From assembly GCF_016907715.1 (NCBI RefSeq), contig NZ_JAFBCM010000001.1:5022001-5086000 (forward strand): a DNA stretch of 64,000 nucleotides, given 5' to 3'. The translations under genes were made by a program, and so were the position numbers. The stretch is from Tenggerimyces flavus. GTDB lineage: Bacteria; Actinomycetota; Actinomycetes; Propionibacteriales; Actinopolymorphaceae. Positions 16,341 through 24,778 of this stretch are shown in pieces; positions within the stretch are counted from its first letter, which is position 1, and each line of letters begins with the position of its first letter. Under the pieces are notes generated by a model. It did no database searches, was not told the origin of the DNA, and saw only the letters and a list, made by a program, of their open reading frames with translations.

Positions 16341-18011
16341 TCAGCAGCCATTGGCGCACTGCCGCCGAAGTAGGGCGTCGATGATGATGCCTTCCATGAA
16401 CCGTGGATCCTCGGCCTTGTACGCCCGGCCACCCGTCGTCGCGGCGATGCGTTGGAGCGTGGCGACATCGGTGCCCTTACCGATGCCGACCATGATCAGC
16501 TCCACCGGACGGGCCGGGTCGTTCAGGCGCTTCAGCTCGGCCAGCAGCGGCTCGAGCTTGATGTTGCTCCTGTTGTCGTCCTTGCCATCGGTGATTAGGA
16601 CGACCGCGTTGAACCGGGACCCGTCGAAGTTCGAACGGGCGGTCCGGTAGCCGGCCAGGATGGTGTCGTAGAGCGCGGTGTTCCGGCCCACGCGTCCCGA
16701 CAGGCCGGCGATCCGGCTTGTCAGCGTGGCCCGGTGGACCGCGCCCAGTGGCTCGATCCCGGTGAGCCCGAGGTGGTCGATCCCCTCCGGCCCGAGGCCT
16801 TCGGAGAACGCCCACAGGCCGAGCTCGGCCGTGTCCGGCAGGTACGTCATCGCGGCTCGCAGGGCATCCTCGGCGAGGTCGATCCGCGTCTTCAGCCCGG
16901 CCGACTCGTTCATCGAACCGGACACGTCCATGATCGCGAGCATCTTCGGCTCGATCGTCATCGCGGCCCAGCTCCGCAGCACGTCGTCCGCGTCGAAGTC
17001 GAGCGGGTTCAGCACCTTGAGGTTGCCGGTCTTCACGTTGGAGTTGGGTGGCGCGAGGTCGCGGTAGTCGCGGAAGCCGGCGTTGTGGATGGTGCTCCGC
17101 GAGCGGTCGGCGTCGACGTACCGCAGCAACGTCGCGCCGGCGTTGTTGATCTGGTTCCGCTTGCCTTCCGGACCGAGGATCGCGAGCAGCGGGTACTCCA
17201 TCAGCACGGTCCCGGCGGTGGGGATCGTCTGCACGATGTCCGCGTCCGGGTGGACCTTGAGGTACGAGAGCACCTGCTGCTCGGTCGTCGGGATCGCCGA
17301 CTTCAGCCCACTTGGGTCCGAGGAACGGTCGAGCTGGCCGGCGAGGCTCGGGACCCGGTACGGCGTGTTCCGGACGATCGTGCCGCCGAGATTCCGGCGC
17401 GCCTTCTCGGGCGTGTCGTCCGGCGCCGACCGGCGGACGCCGAGCAGTGCCGAGAACGCGGTGCCCGAGGTCTCCGGGCTGCTGAGCATCGTCGGTGCCG
17501 AGCCCGCGAGCGAGGCCCACGAGTTCTTCTTCGACGCGAGCTGGGCGGCCGTGGCCTGAGTGGAGGCCAACACGAGCGGCGTCGCCGCGACCGAGGGGCT
17601 GAGCGAGGTCACGCGGCCTGGCGGGATGCCGGTGCGGTTGATCCACTCGACGGTGTCGGGGATCCAGAGCTCGGGAAGGTCGCGCGGCTCCGGCTGCGCC
17701 AGCTTTCCGAACGTCTCCGCCGGGTCCTCCGCGCGCACCTCGAACACCAGACAAGCCCCACCGATCGAGACGTTGTCGTCGGCGATCTCGTCGGCGAACG
17801 CGCGCACCGGAGCCACGACCTCGGGTGCGGCGGCGACATCGACCCGGAACGTGCCGGAGCAGACGTCGTCACGTGCCGCGGCAGGGCGGTCGAGAGCGCG
17901 GGCGCCAATGAAGGCGATGAGAACAACCGCTACCGTTCCGCCCGCGGCCGCGAGAAGGCGGCTCGGTCGGATCGTTCTGCGGCGGGCGGCGCCTGAATGG
18001 CGTCCGGGCAT
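16341..18011 (-). CDS. Membrane-anchored solute-binding/VWA hybrid protein, paralogue 2
   Basis: A 556-aa paralogue of the downstream gene with the same plan: MPGRH start, one membrane helix (about residues 22-42), binding-protein-like region containing LWIPDTVEWINRTG, and a C-terminal VWA domain with MIDAS DVSGSM (Asp362), TALYDT and LITDGKDDN. The start is set at ATG 18011 because it aligns with paralogue 1. A 273-bp gap with its own promoter separates the two, so they can be regulated separately. Both C-termini end in a Cys-containing tail (RQCANGC here, RECRGSC in the other), perhaps a disulfide. Confidence 0.85.
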   Translation of the reverse strand: MPGRHSGAARRRTIRPSRLLAAAGGTVAVVLIAFIGARALDRPAAARDDVCSGTFRVDVAAAPEVVAPVRAFADEIADDNVSIGGACLVFEVRAEDPAETFGKLAQPEPRDLPELWIPDTVEWINRTGIPPGRVTSLSPSVAATPLVLASTQATAAQLASKKNSWASLAGSAPTMLSSPETSGTAFSALLGVRRSAPDDTPEKARRNLGGTIVRNTPYRVPSLAGQLDRSSDPSGLKSAIPTTEQQVLSYLKVHPDADIVQTIPTAGTVLMEYPLLAILGPEGKRNQINNAGATLLRYVDADRSRSTIHNAGFRDYRDLAPPNSNVKTGNLKVLNPLDFDADDVLRSWAAMTIEPKMLAIMDVSGSMNESAGLKTRIDLAEDALRAAMTYLPDTAELGLWAFSEGLGPEGIDHLGLTGIEPLGAVHRATLTSRIAGLSGRVGRNTALYDTILAGYRTARSNFDGSRFNAVVLITDGKDDNRSNIKLEPLLAELKRLNDPARPVELIMVGIGKGTDVATLQRIAATTGGRAYKAEDPRFMEGIIIDALLRRQCANGC

Positions 18012-18222
18012 CGTGACGTTCCTCCCCACTGACCCGATTGCTGCCCCCGCAACGCTGGGGAGCGTATCCAAAATGACGCTCAGTGGCCATCTTCAGCGGA
18101 AGGTGCCGTGGCGACTACAAACGGTGACGAATAGGCCCGGGAACTGGGCGGAGAACACCGCGTGACGACCGGGCGAACGCGAGTGGACCGGTCCGGCCAG
18201 TGGCGCGCGTCGCCCAGCGTAC

Positions 18223-19590
18223 TCACTCCGGCTGGCGAGCCCGGCGCAGCAGAATCGCCATGGTGAGCAGGAGAACCGCCAGAACGGTCATCACCCAGCC
18301 CACGTGATGCAGCCCGCGATCGCTGAGATCTTGCTCGAACACGATGCCCAACACGCTGGTCGACATGATCGCGCCGAGATAGCGGAACGTTTGGAACAAA
18401 CCGCCCGACGACCCAGTCCGGTTCGGCGGACTCGCCTCGTACAAAGCGGTCTGCAGACCGAAGTTGTTGAACCCGTTGGGGATGCCGAGCAGCAGCGCGA
18501 TGCCGACGAGCAGGACGATCGGCGTACTGCTGTCGATGAACTGGACCAGCAGCGTGGCGGCGAGCACGACCGCGGTGCCGAAGACCAGCGCGGTGCGCGA
18601 GCTGCGGCTCCGGACGACGCGGGCCGCCAACGGCACGGTAAGTACGCCCATCGCGGCGATCGGGAGCACGAGCAGGCCGACCTGGTTCGCGCCGAAGCCG
18701 CGCACGGACTCCAGCCACATCGGCAGGCCGAAGAACACGCAGTAGAAGATCAGGTTCGTCAGGCCCTGCTGGAGCAGGACCGAGGTCAGCGCCGGGTTGG
18801 CGGCGAGTCCGCGGACGTCGAGGAACGGCTCGTCGACCGACCGTTCGCGTAGCACCAGCAGCACCGCCAGCACGGCGAACGCGATCAGCAGCCACCAGCG
18901 CGGCTGGTCGTCGAGGTAGAGCAGGAAGACCAGCAGGCTGCCGAGGCCGCAGGTGAACAGCGCGATGCCGGGGAAGTCGACGGTGATCTTCGCGGCGGGC
19001 CGGGCGTACTGCTGCTCCTTCGGCAGGAACCGCAGGCCGAGGATCACGCCGGTGATCGTGAGCGGGATGTTCACGAGGAAGACGGCCTGCCAGCCGGCGA
19101 ACGCGACCAGGAAGCCGCCGATGACCGGTCCGAGCGCCGCGCTGGTCGACGCGGCCACGGTGAGCGCGGCCATCGCGCTCGCCGGCGGCCTGGTCGCGTC
19201 CGGCCCGTCGGCCTGGCGGAGCAGGACGAGCGCGGAGGGGAACGCGGCCGACGTACCGATCGCCTGGATGACCCGGATCCCGACCAGCCACCAGAACCCG
19301 GGGACGAACGGCGCCAGGATCGAGGCGATCGCGACCAGCACGAGCCCACCGACGAACAGCCGCCGCGCGCCGAACAGGTCCGCGAACCGTCCCATCAGGG
19401 GCTGCCCGACCGCCGCGGCCAGGTAGAAGCCGGAGACCAGCCAGCTCGCGGTCGCGACGCCGACCTCGAAGTGCCGCTCGAGGCTGATGAGGGCGACGGC
19501 GATCATGGAGGAGTTGAGCGGGTTGAGCACAGTGCCGAACGCGAGCGACACGATCAACGTCGTCGGAACGCCGAACCGGTAGCGAGGCAC
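18223..19590 (-). CDS. MFS transporter (drug/proton antiporter type)
   Basis: A 455-aa polytopic membrane protein of the major facilitator superfamily. Visible are the motif-A loop GRFADLFGARRLF after the second helix, GIRVIQAIGTSAAFPSALVL and GPVIGGFLVAFAGWQAVFLVNIP (motif C region), and about 12-14 hydrophobic segments, fitting a DHA2-type exporter. GTG 19590 follows AAGGATGATCAC. It diverges from the toxin-antitoxin operon across about 97 bp. The substrate is unknown. Confidence 0.88.
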   Translation of the reverse strand: MPRYRFGVPTTLIVSLAFGTVLNPLNSSMIAVALISLERHFEVGVATASWLVSGFYLAAAVGQPLMGRFADLFGARRLFVGGLVLVAIASILAPFVPGFWWLVGIRVIQAIGTSAAFPSALVLLRQADGPDATRPPASAMAALTVAASTSAALGPVIGGFLVAFAGWQAVFLVNIPLTITGVILGLRFLPKEQQYARPAAKITVDFPGIALFTCGLGSLLVFLLYLDDQPRWWLLIAFAVLAVLLVLRERSVDEPFLDVRGLAANPALTSVLLQQGLTNLIFYCVFFGLPMWLESVRGFGANQVGLLVLPIAAMGVLTVPLAARVVRSRSSRTALVFGTAVVLAATLLVQFIDSSTPIVLLVGIALLLGIPNGFNNFGLQTALYEASPPNRTGSSGGLFQTFRYLGAIMSTSVLGIVFEQDLSDRGLHHVGWVMTVLAVLLLTMAILLRRARQPE

Positions 19591-19651
19591 GTGATCATCC
19601 TTGCGCTGACCACGGGCTGAGACACATGGGGTCTCCGCCGATACGCAGGTG

Positions 19652-19681
19652 TTAACAGACGTGTTGACGGCGAGGTAGACT
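19652..19681 (+). promoter_or_regulatory. Promoter/operator of the toxin-antitoxin operon, leaderless
   Basis: -35 TTAACA (19652-19657), 18-nt spacer, -10 TAGACT (19676-19681), then 6 nt to the GTG start, so the mRNA is probably leaderless. The -35 lies in TGTTAACA (a palindrome) repeated as GTGTTAAC and GTGTTGAC 12 bp apart, a plausible autoregulatory site for the antitoxin. Confidence 0.55.
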
Positions 19682-19687
19682 GTCGTT

Positions 19688-19936
19688 GTGCTGCGCGTGA
19701 GTGACGAGACCCGAGAGGAAGTCCTGCGGATCGCCCGCGAGGACTACGGCGGCGTGTCCGCCGACGAGACGATCCGGCGGCTCATCGACGAGCACTGGGA
19801 ATCGATGGCCGTGGCGGCGGTCCGGGAGTTCCGCGAGGACGACCCGCGAGGCTGGGCCGACTACCTCGCCGAGGCCGATCAGCTCGCCGGCGCGGACGCC
19901 GCGATCGCCGACGGCTGGTCGGGCAAGCGCGAGTGA
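19688..19936 (+). CDS. Antitoxin of MazEF-like system
   Basis: An 82-aa protein with an N-terminal MLRVSDETREEVLRIA segment that looks like a ribbon-helix-helix or MazE-type DNA-binding start. The acidic, Trp/Ala-rich C-terminus should wrap around the toxin. Its GTG lies 6 nt after a -10 box with no ribosome-binding site, and its stop overlaps the toxin start (GTGA), the usual antitoxin-first layout. The toxin's clear family makes the antitoxin role likely; the exact antitoxin family is not certain. Confidence 0.8.
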   Translation: MLRVSDETREEVLRIAREDYGGVSADETIRRLIDEHWESMAVAAVREFREDDPRGWADYLAEADQLAGADAAIADGWSGKRE

Positions 19937-20271
19937 AGCCGCCCGTCGAGCCGGGTCAGGTGTGGTTCGTCGACCTCGAGCCCATCCGCGGCCACGAACA
20001 GGGCAAGGACCGCCCGGCGCTGGTCGTGTCCTCGCGGTTCCATCTCGCGCTCACCAACGCCGAGCTGGTCACGATCCTCCCGTTGACGACGGTCGAACGC
20101 CCGCGCTGGCTGCACCGGGTGCACGTCGCGTCGGCCGCGAGCTGGGTGATCACCGAGCAGGTGCGTACGGTCTCGGTGAACCGCTTCCGCCGGTACGCGC
20201 CGGAGATCGACCTCTCCGAGGAAGAACGGGCAACAGTGCGCCGCATCCTGTCGAGGATGATCGACGTCTAG
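19933..20271 (+). CDS. MazF/PemK-family toxin endoribonuclease
   Basis: A 112-aa member of the MazF/PemK/CcdB-fold toxins that cleave mRNA. Family features: GQVWFVDLEPIRGHEQGKDRPALVVSS at the N-terminus (Arg/Gly region of the catalytic loop), VTILPLTT in the middle, and TEQVRTVSVNRF near the C-terminus, where the catalytic Thr/Ser lies. The GTG start overlaps the antitoxin stop. The gene is followed at once by two palindromes that separate it from the convergent ABC operon. Confidence 0.93.
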   Translation: MKPPVEPGQVWFVDLEPIRGHEQGKDRPALVVSSRFHLALTNAELVTILPLTTVERPRWLHRVHVASAASWVITEQVRTVSVNRFRRYAPEIDLSEEERATVRRILSRMIDV

Positions 20272-20278
20272 CCGGGCC

Positions 20279-20302
20279 AATGATCATGTTTACATGATCA
20301 TT
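20279..20302. terminator. Palindrome at the 3' end of the toxin gene
   Basis: Perfect 10-bp arms AATGATCATG and CATGATCATT around TTTA, 8 bp after the toxin stop. The TGATCATG core is the same block used in the family-2 elements. The AT-rich run before TTTGCC could allow termination, but there is no long T-tract. Confidence 0.45.
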
Positions 20303-20360
20303 TGCCGCTCTACCTGGGATACACCCCGCGTAGAGCACCCACTCGCCAGGTAAAGCGGCA
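20303..20360. repeat. Inverted repeat with 15-bp arms between convergent genes
   Basis: TGCCGCTCTACCTGG (20303-20317) and CCAGGTAAAGCGGCA (20346-20360) pair at 14 of 15 positions around a 28-nt spacer. The geometry (long arms, 27-28 nt spacer) copies that of the family-2 elements, but the sequence is unrelated. Confidence 0.7.
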
Positions 20361-20418
20361 TCGGTGCCCATCCGCCAACACGCCCGACCTACCCCACGGG
20401 TCCTCGTGGCATCGCGCC

Positions 20419-21387
20419 TCAAGGTGTTGGCCGGGTGATCCCCTCGGCGTAGATCCGCCCGATCACCGCCTCGATTGCCGGCTCCTGGATCGACAGGTCC
20501 ACCAAGGGGTACCGCTCGGCCACCGCGGCGACGAGTGGCGCGGCGCTCTGGGCGGCGGGGAACGCGAGCCACTGCCGCGGGCCGTCGACCTTCACCACGC
20601 GCGCGCCCTCGATCGAGACCGGGCCCTGGGGTTCGGCGAGGTCGACGACCAACGTCCGTTCGCTCTCACCGAGCTCGTGCAGCCCCTCCAGCCCACCGTC
20701 GTACACGAGCTGCCCGTGGTCGATCACCATCACCCGCTTGCAGAGGTGCTCGATGTCGGTCAGGTCATGGGTGGTCAGCAGCACGGTGGTGCCGGACGTG
20801 GTGTTCAGCTCGCGCAGGAAGTCGCGTACGCGCGCCTTGCTGACGATGTCGAGCCCGATCGTGGGCTCGTCGAGGTAGAGCACCTCGGGGTCGTGCAGCA
20901 ACGCGGCCGCGATGTCGCCGCGCATGCGTTGTCCCAACGACAGTTGACGAACGGGTACGTCGAGCAGGTCGCCGAGCTCGAGCAGCTCGACCATCCGCTC
21001 GAGGTTCTCCGCGTACCGCTGGTCCGGGATCTTGTAGATGCGCCGAAGCAGTCCGTACGAGTCGCGCAGCGGCAGGTCCCACCACAGCGTGGTCCGCTGA
21101 CCGAAGACGACACCGATGCGTCGGGCCAGCGCGATCCGGTCCCGCGAGGGCTCGATCCCGGCGACCCGGAGCGAACCGGAGGAGGGAACGAGGATGCCGG
21201 TGAGCATCTTGATCGTGGTCGACTTGCCGGCGCCGTTCGGCCCGATGTAGCCGACCATCTCGCCGCGTTCGACCGCGAACGAGAGCCCGGCGACCGCGTG
21301 CACCTCTGACCTCGTGCGCCGGAGCCGGCCGGATTTTCGCCGTACGACGAAGGTCTTGGCGACGTCTTGCAGCTCGATGAGGGGCAT
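20419..21387 (-). CDS. ABC transporter ATP-binding protein (ABC-2 exporter)
   Basis: A 322-aa nucleotide-binding subunit with Walker A GPNGAGKSTTIKML, Q-loop region GQRTTLWWDLP, signature LSLGQRMRGDIA, Walker B VLYLDEPTIGLD and the H-loop TTHDLTDIE. The subgroup is the large ATP-binding proteins paired with two DUF990-type permeases. It is the last gene of a three-gene operon, 1 bp after the first permease. The cargo is unknown; relatives of this three-gene layout export toxic or self-made compounds. Confidence 0.92.
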   Translation of the reverse strand: MPLIELQDVAKTFVVRRKSGRLRRTRSEVHAVAGLSFAVERGEMVGYIGPNGAGKSTTIKMLTGILVPSSGSLRVAGIEPSRDRIALARRIGVVFGQRTTLWWDLPLRDSYGLLRRIYKIPDQRYAENLERMVELLELGDLLDVPVRQLSLGQRMRGDIAAALLHDPEVLYLDEPTIGLDIVSKARVRDFLRELNTTSGTTVLLTTHDLTDIEHLCKRVMVIDHGQLVYDGGLEGLHELGESERTLVVDLAEPQGPVSIEGARVVKVDGPRQWLAFPAAQSAAPLVAAVAERYPLVDLSIQEPAIEAVIGRIYAEGITRPTP

Positions 21388-21388
21388 G

Positions 21389-22192
21389 TCAGCTCCCGGT
21401 GCTTCGGTAGTTGCGAACGCCGGTCCGCCAGGCGAGCGCGGCGACAGCGGAGAGCAGGAGGGCGGCGACCGGCGACGCGAACTGGAACGCCGTCGGCAGG
21501 CCGAGCGGGTCGGGGTGGCTGAGGATGTAGAGCGCCGGCATCCAGTTGACGAAGCCGAGCGGGATCACGAACAGCGCGAGCAGGACGACCTCGCGGGCGA
21601 AGAGCGTCGGTGGGTACTGGGTGAGGAAGTTTCCCCCGTACGTGAAGGCGTTCGCGACCTCGGCAGCGTCGGTCGCCGCGAACTGGAACGCGCCGCCGAG
21701 TACGAAGATCGCGCTGAAGATCACCGTTCCGCAGACCACCATGACGATCGTCAGCAGGACGCGGTCCCAGGTCCAGTGCACGTCGAGCGCGGCGATCGAC
21801 CAGGCGAAGATGACGCTTGCCTGGATCACGCGGCCGAGCCGGTGGATGCCGAAGTTGTCGGCGGCCGACTGGATGAACACGGGCACGGGCCGGATCATCA
21901 TCGCGTCGAACTCGCCGGTGCGGATCTTCCGCCCGATCCGTTCGCTGTTGCCGACCAGCAGGTCCGCGAGCCCCATCGCGACGCCGGACGCGCCGTACAG
22001 GAAGGCGACCTCCGCGAGATCGAAGCCGCCGAGCTGTGGCGTGTGGCTGAACATGATGAAGATGACGACGAAGTCCAGCCCCGTGATGACGAACTGGCTC
22101 CCGACCAAGAGCAGGAACGAGCCGCGGTAGATCAGCGCGGAGCGGATCCAGAGGATCGACATCCACCAGAACGCGCGAAGTCCGTCAACCAC
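21389..22192 (-). CDS. ABC-2 type permease (DUF990-like), subunit 1
   Basis: A 267-aa membrane protein with six predicted hydrophobic segments (for example SFLLLVGSQFVITGLDFVVI and LLTIVMVVCGTVIFSAIFVL). The internal GRKIRTGEFDAMMIRPVPVF motif is shared with the other permease (ERIRTGDVAIDLYRPVDM), showing they are a homologous pair. GTG 22192 overlaps the upstream permease gene by 8 bp. It forms the membrane half of an exporter with the neighbouring ATPase. Confidence 0.88.
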   Translation of the reverse strand: MVDGLRAFWWMSILWIRSALIYRGSFLLLVGSQFVITGLDFVVIFIMFSHTPQLGGFDLAEVAFLYGASGVAMGLADLLVGNSERIGRKIRTGEFDAMMIRPVPVFIQSAADNFGIHRLGRVIQASVIFAWSIAALDVHWTWDRVLLTIVMVVCGTVIFSAIFVLGGAFQFAATDAAEVANAFTYGGNFLTQYPPTLFAREVVLLALFVIPLGFVNWMPALYILSHPDPLGLPTAFQFASPVAALLLSAVAALAWRTGVRNYRSTGS

Positions 22193-22985
22193 CTTGGACC
22201 ACCACCTTCGACGTGGCGACCGCAGTGATGGCCCGTCCGACGAGAAGGAGGACGAGTGCCCAGGCTGCCTGGAATCCGAACGCCTCCAGCACCTCGACGC
22301 CCTGATGCTTGCCGAGCAGGATGTCGACGGGTATCTGCAGGACGCTGGCCCAGGGCAGCAGCAGGGCCGTCCGGGCCAGCACGTCGGGGAAGAGCGTGAG
22401 GGGGAGGAGCATGCCGGACATGAACATCCCGACGAGCCCCGCCGCGGTCTGGATCCCGCGGAGGTCGAGGAGCCAGAACGTGAACAGCGTGACGATGTAG
22501 CGGATCGCGAAGCTCACCATGAGGCCGAGGACGACCGCGACGAGGAACGCGAGCCAGGTGAGGGGGTTCACCGGAAGCGCGAGGGGGAAGATCAGCGCAC
22601 CCACGATGGTGGGTGGGATTCCCCTTGCCAGGAACTGGAATCCGGCTCGCCCGAGATCGGCGGCGAACCACCAGGTCTGCATGTCGACCGGGCGGTAGAG
22701 GTCGATGGCGACGTCTCCGGTGCGGATGCGCTCGGCGAGCTCGTCGCCGAATCCGCCGCCGAACAGCGCCATCGGCGCGAGCAGTGACTGGCCGATGAAG
22801 ACGTACGTGAGGGCCTCGGCGGTGTCGTACCCGCCGAGCCCGGGTCTGGCCTCCCACAGCGCGATGTAGGTGTAGGCCATGATGAATCCGAAGATCGTGT
22901 TGGTGAATGCTCCGGCGGCTGTTGCCGCGCGGTAGGTCGAGTACCGGCGAAAACCTCGCCAGGCGACCGCCGCGTAGAGCCGCAT
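22185..22985 (-). CDS. ABC-2 type permease (DUF990-like), subunit 2
   Basis: A 266-aa membrane protein, first gene of the exporter operon, with six hydrophobic segments and the ERIRTGDVAIDLYRPVDM cytoplasmic motif. I chose ATG 22985 (MRLYAAVAWRG) because AAAGGAGGCGATA lies in front; a longer open frame to 23042 has no such site. Together with the second permease and ATPase it makes a complete ABC-2 exporter. The interval 22986-23159 shows no further gene. Confidence 0.88.
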   Translation of the reverse strand: MRLYAAVAWRGFRRYSTYRAATAAGAFTNTIFGFIMAYTYIALWEARPGLGGYDTAEALTYVFIGQSLLAPMALFGGGFGDELAERIRTGDVAIDLYRPVDMQTWWFAADLGRAGFQFLARGIPPTIVGALIFPLALPVNPLTWLAFLVAVVLGLMVSFAIRYIVTLFTFWLLDLRGIQTAAGLVGMFMSGMLLPLTLFPDVLARTALLLPWASVLQIPVDILLGKHQGVEVLEAFGFQAAWALVLLLVGRAITAVATSKVVVQGG

Positions 22986-23159
22986 GGGTATCGCCTCCTT
23001 TCCTTTGGTCGGGTGATCGCGCGCACGCCGAAGTTCCCCCATGCCAACGGGCAGGGGGGTTCAGGGTGGTGCGGGCGTCACTATGCCCCGGAGAAGGGTG
23101 AGCCGGGGATTTGTCGGGCCGGCCAGGATACGGGAACGAACGGGGGAGCGCGACCCGAA

Positions 23160-23699
23160 TTAACGCGGCGGTGCCATGCGGGCGTCGGGCCAGACGACGC
23201 GGAGGCCGTACGGGTCGCCGTTCAGCCTGTCCTTGGGCTGGCTGTTGACCGCCTCGCGGCCGGCGAGCTGGCCGCCTTGGGCCTGGTAGAACGCCTGGGC
23301 TCGGGTGTTCTGCTCGAGCACCCACAGGTAGAAGGTGGGCCTCGCGGCTCGGGCGACGACGCCCTCGGCAGCGCGGACGATCAGCGCGCGCCCGATGCCG
23401 GACCGCTGCCGGTCGTGCGCGACGTGCAGGTTGTCGAGGAGGCTGCCGTACACCGGGTCGTGGTCGAGCATGACGTGCACGAACCCGGCGAACCCTCGCG
23501 CGTCCTCGGCCACGACCGTGACGGTCCCGCTGGGCTCGCCGAGCCGCCCGGCCCAGACGCTACGGCGTTCGGTCTCGAGGTCGCCGTCGAGGTACGAGTC
23601 GGCGAACGCTCCGCGATAGAACCGCCGCCAACTGTCCGCGTGCAGCAGCGCCACCGCCTCGGCATCGGCCGGCGTAGCGGGGCGGAACGTGACACTCAT
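23160..23699 (-). CDS. GNAT-family N-acetyltransferase
   Basis: A 179-aa acetyltransferase. N-terminal MSVTFRPATPADAEAVALLHADSWR is a typical GNAT opening; the acetyl-CoA loop is HDRQRSGIGRALI (Q/RxxGxG/A) and the motif-B region is NTRAQAFYQAQGG. ATG 23699 has AGAGGTG upstream. Substrate unknown. A 28-nt copy of its first codons recurs 150 bp upstream (23827-23854) with the family-3 palindrome between the two. Confidence 0.9.
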   Translation of the reverse strand: MSVTFRPATPADAEAVALLHADSWRRFYRGAFADSYLDGDLETERRSVWAGRLGEPSGTVTVVAEDARGFAGFVHVMLDHDPVYGSLLDNLHVAHDRQRSGIGRALIVRAAEGVVARAARPTFYLWVLEQNTRAQAFYQAQGGQLAGREAVNSQPKDRLNGDPYGLRVVWPDARMAPPR

Positions 23700-23854
23700 C
23701 GGGCACCTCTTCTGCGAATGAGCGGCCGGTGCTGGCTGGCAACCGACTTGTTGGACAGATCTCGGGATAGAGACCGAGATCTGTCCAACAACTCACGGCA
23801 GCGCACAGGTGGCTGGTGGTGGTGGGGTGGCGGGGCGGAACGTGACGCTCATCG
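23674..23854. repeat. 28-bp direct repeat of the GNAT gene start flanking a palindrome
   Basis: Positions 23674-23701 (first codons of the GNAT gene) and 23827-23854 are identical at 26 of 28 bases. The family-3 palindrome sits between them. The upstream copy has no usable reading frame beyond about ten codons and is a remnant. Confidence 0.75.
23748..23791. repeat. Dispersed 44-bp palindrome, family 3, copy 2
   Basis: Perfect 18-bp arms (23748-23765 and 23774-23791) with loop GATAGAGA. Its reverse complement matches the copy at 117-160 in arms and loop. It lies about 49 bp upstream of the GNAT start. Confidence 0.88.
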
Positions 23855-23885
23855 ACGCCTACTCGCCTTCCGTGGCTTGCCCCGT

Positions 23886-23940
23886 TTGAATGAAGGGCAC
23901 CTTCATTCAATAGGTTGGAATGAAGGTGCCCTTCATTCAA
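23886..23940. repeat. Family-1 hairpin, copy 2 (stem variant A)
   Basis: Perfect 23-bp arms (23886-23908, 23918-23940) around loop AATAGGTTG, the complement of CAACCTATT. It is inverted relative to the copy at 7163 and ends 10 bp before the amidohydrolase stop codon. Confidence 0.92.
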
Positions 23941-23950
23941 CTCGTGGCGG

Positions 23951-24778
23951 TCAGGCGAGGCCGAGGACCGCGCGGGGGTCGGAGTCCAGCAGGTGCTCGA
24001 TGGTCGACGGCTCGATCCACGGCAGTCCCGCCGGCTTCATGTCACCCAGCCCACGCAGGCCCGCGACCGCCTCGGCCGGCGTCCACACCGGATAATCCGA
24101 GCCGAACAGCAGCTTGTCGACCACGCCCCACTCCTGCGCCCGCACCAACGCGTGGAACCCGTCCTGCGGCCGCGCCCAGTTCGCCGACACGTCGGAGAAC
24201 ACCCGCCGGTTCTTCCGCAGCACCACGATCGTCTCGCGCTGCCACGGATGCCCCATGTGCGCGATGATCTGCACCAGGTCCGGGAACCGCCGCGCCACCT
24301 CGTCCACGACCAGCGGCTGGCTCACCGACAGGTCACCGACCGGGCTCGGCGTCGCGCCCATGTGCCACAGCAACACCAGCCCAGCATCGAGAGCCGCCTG
24401 GTAGAACGGGTCGAAGCGCGCGTCCCGCGGGTCGAACAGAGCCAACACCGGGTACAGCTTGATCCCACGCAGCCCCCGCGCGACACCGTCGGCCAGTTGC
24501 TCCAACACGTCCGGGTCCGTCGGGTCCAACGACATGAAGCCGATCGTCTCGGTACGCGTGGACGCGCAGAACTTCTCCACGAAGTCGTTCGGCGTCCCCA
24601 CCCCCGCGGCCGTCGCGCGCAGCCCGAAGACGAACGCCGCCTTCACCCCGACCATCGCCGCGTCGTACGCCTCGGGCGTCACGTCCACCCACGGGTCGCC
24701 GTACACCGGTTGCCAGTGGTCGTGGTACTCACACCCCCAGTGCTCCGCGGTCAGACAGTGCGTATGAACATCGATCAC
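23951..24778 (-). CDS. Amidohydrolase-2 (ACMSD-like) family hydrolase
   Basis: A 275-aa metal-dependent TIM-barrel hydrolase. Metal ligands expected for the family are visible: MIDVHTHC (HxH), LLWHMGATPS (His), QIIAHMGHPW (His) and LLFGSDYPVW (Asp). Members hydrolyse or decarboxylate carboxylated compounds. It is the last gene of the 12-kb catabolic operon, overlapping the IclR gene by 4 bp. Its natural substrate is unknown but probably lies on the same route as the D-aminoacylase and the FAH-family enzyme. Confidence 0.88.
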   Translation of the reverse strand: MIDVHTHCLTAEHWGCEYHDHWQPVYGDPWVDVTPEAYDAAMVGVKAAFVFGLRATAAGVGTPNDFVEKFCASTRTETIGFMSLDPTDPDVLEQLADGVARGLRGIKLYPVLALFDPRDARFDPFYQAALDAGLVLLWHMGATPSPVGDLSVSQPLVVDEVARRFPDLVQIIAHMGHPWQRETIVVLRKNRRVFSDVSANWARPQDGFHALVRAQEWGVVDKLLFGSDYPVWTPAEAVAGLRGLGDMKPAGLPWIEPSTIEHLLDSDPRAVLGLA

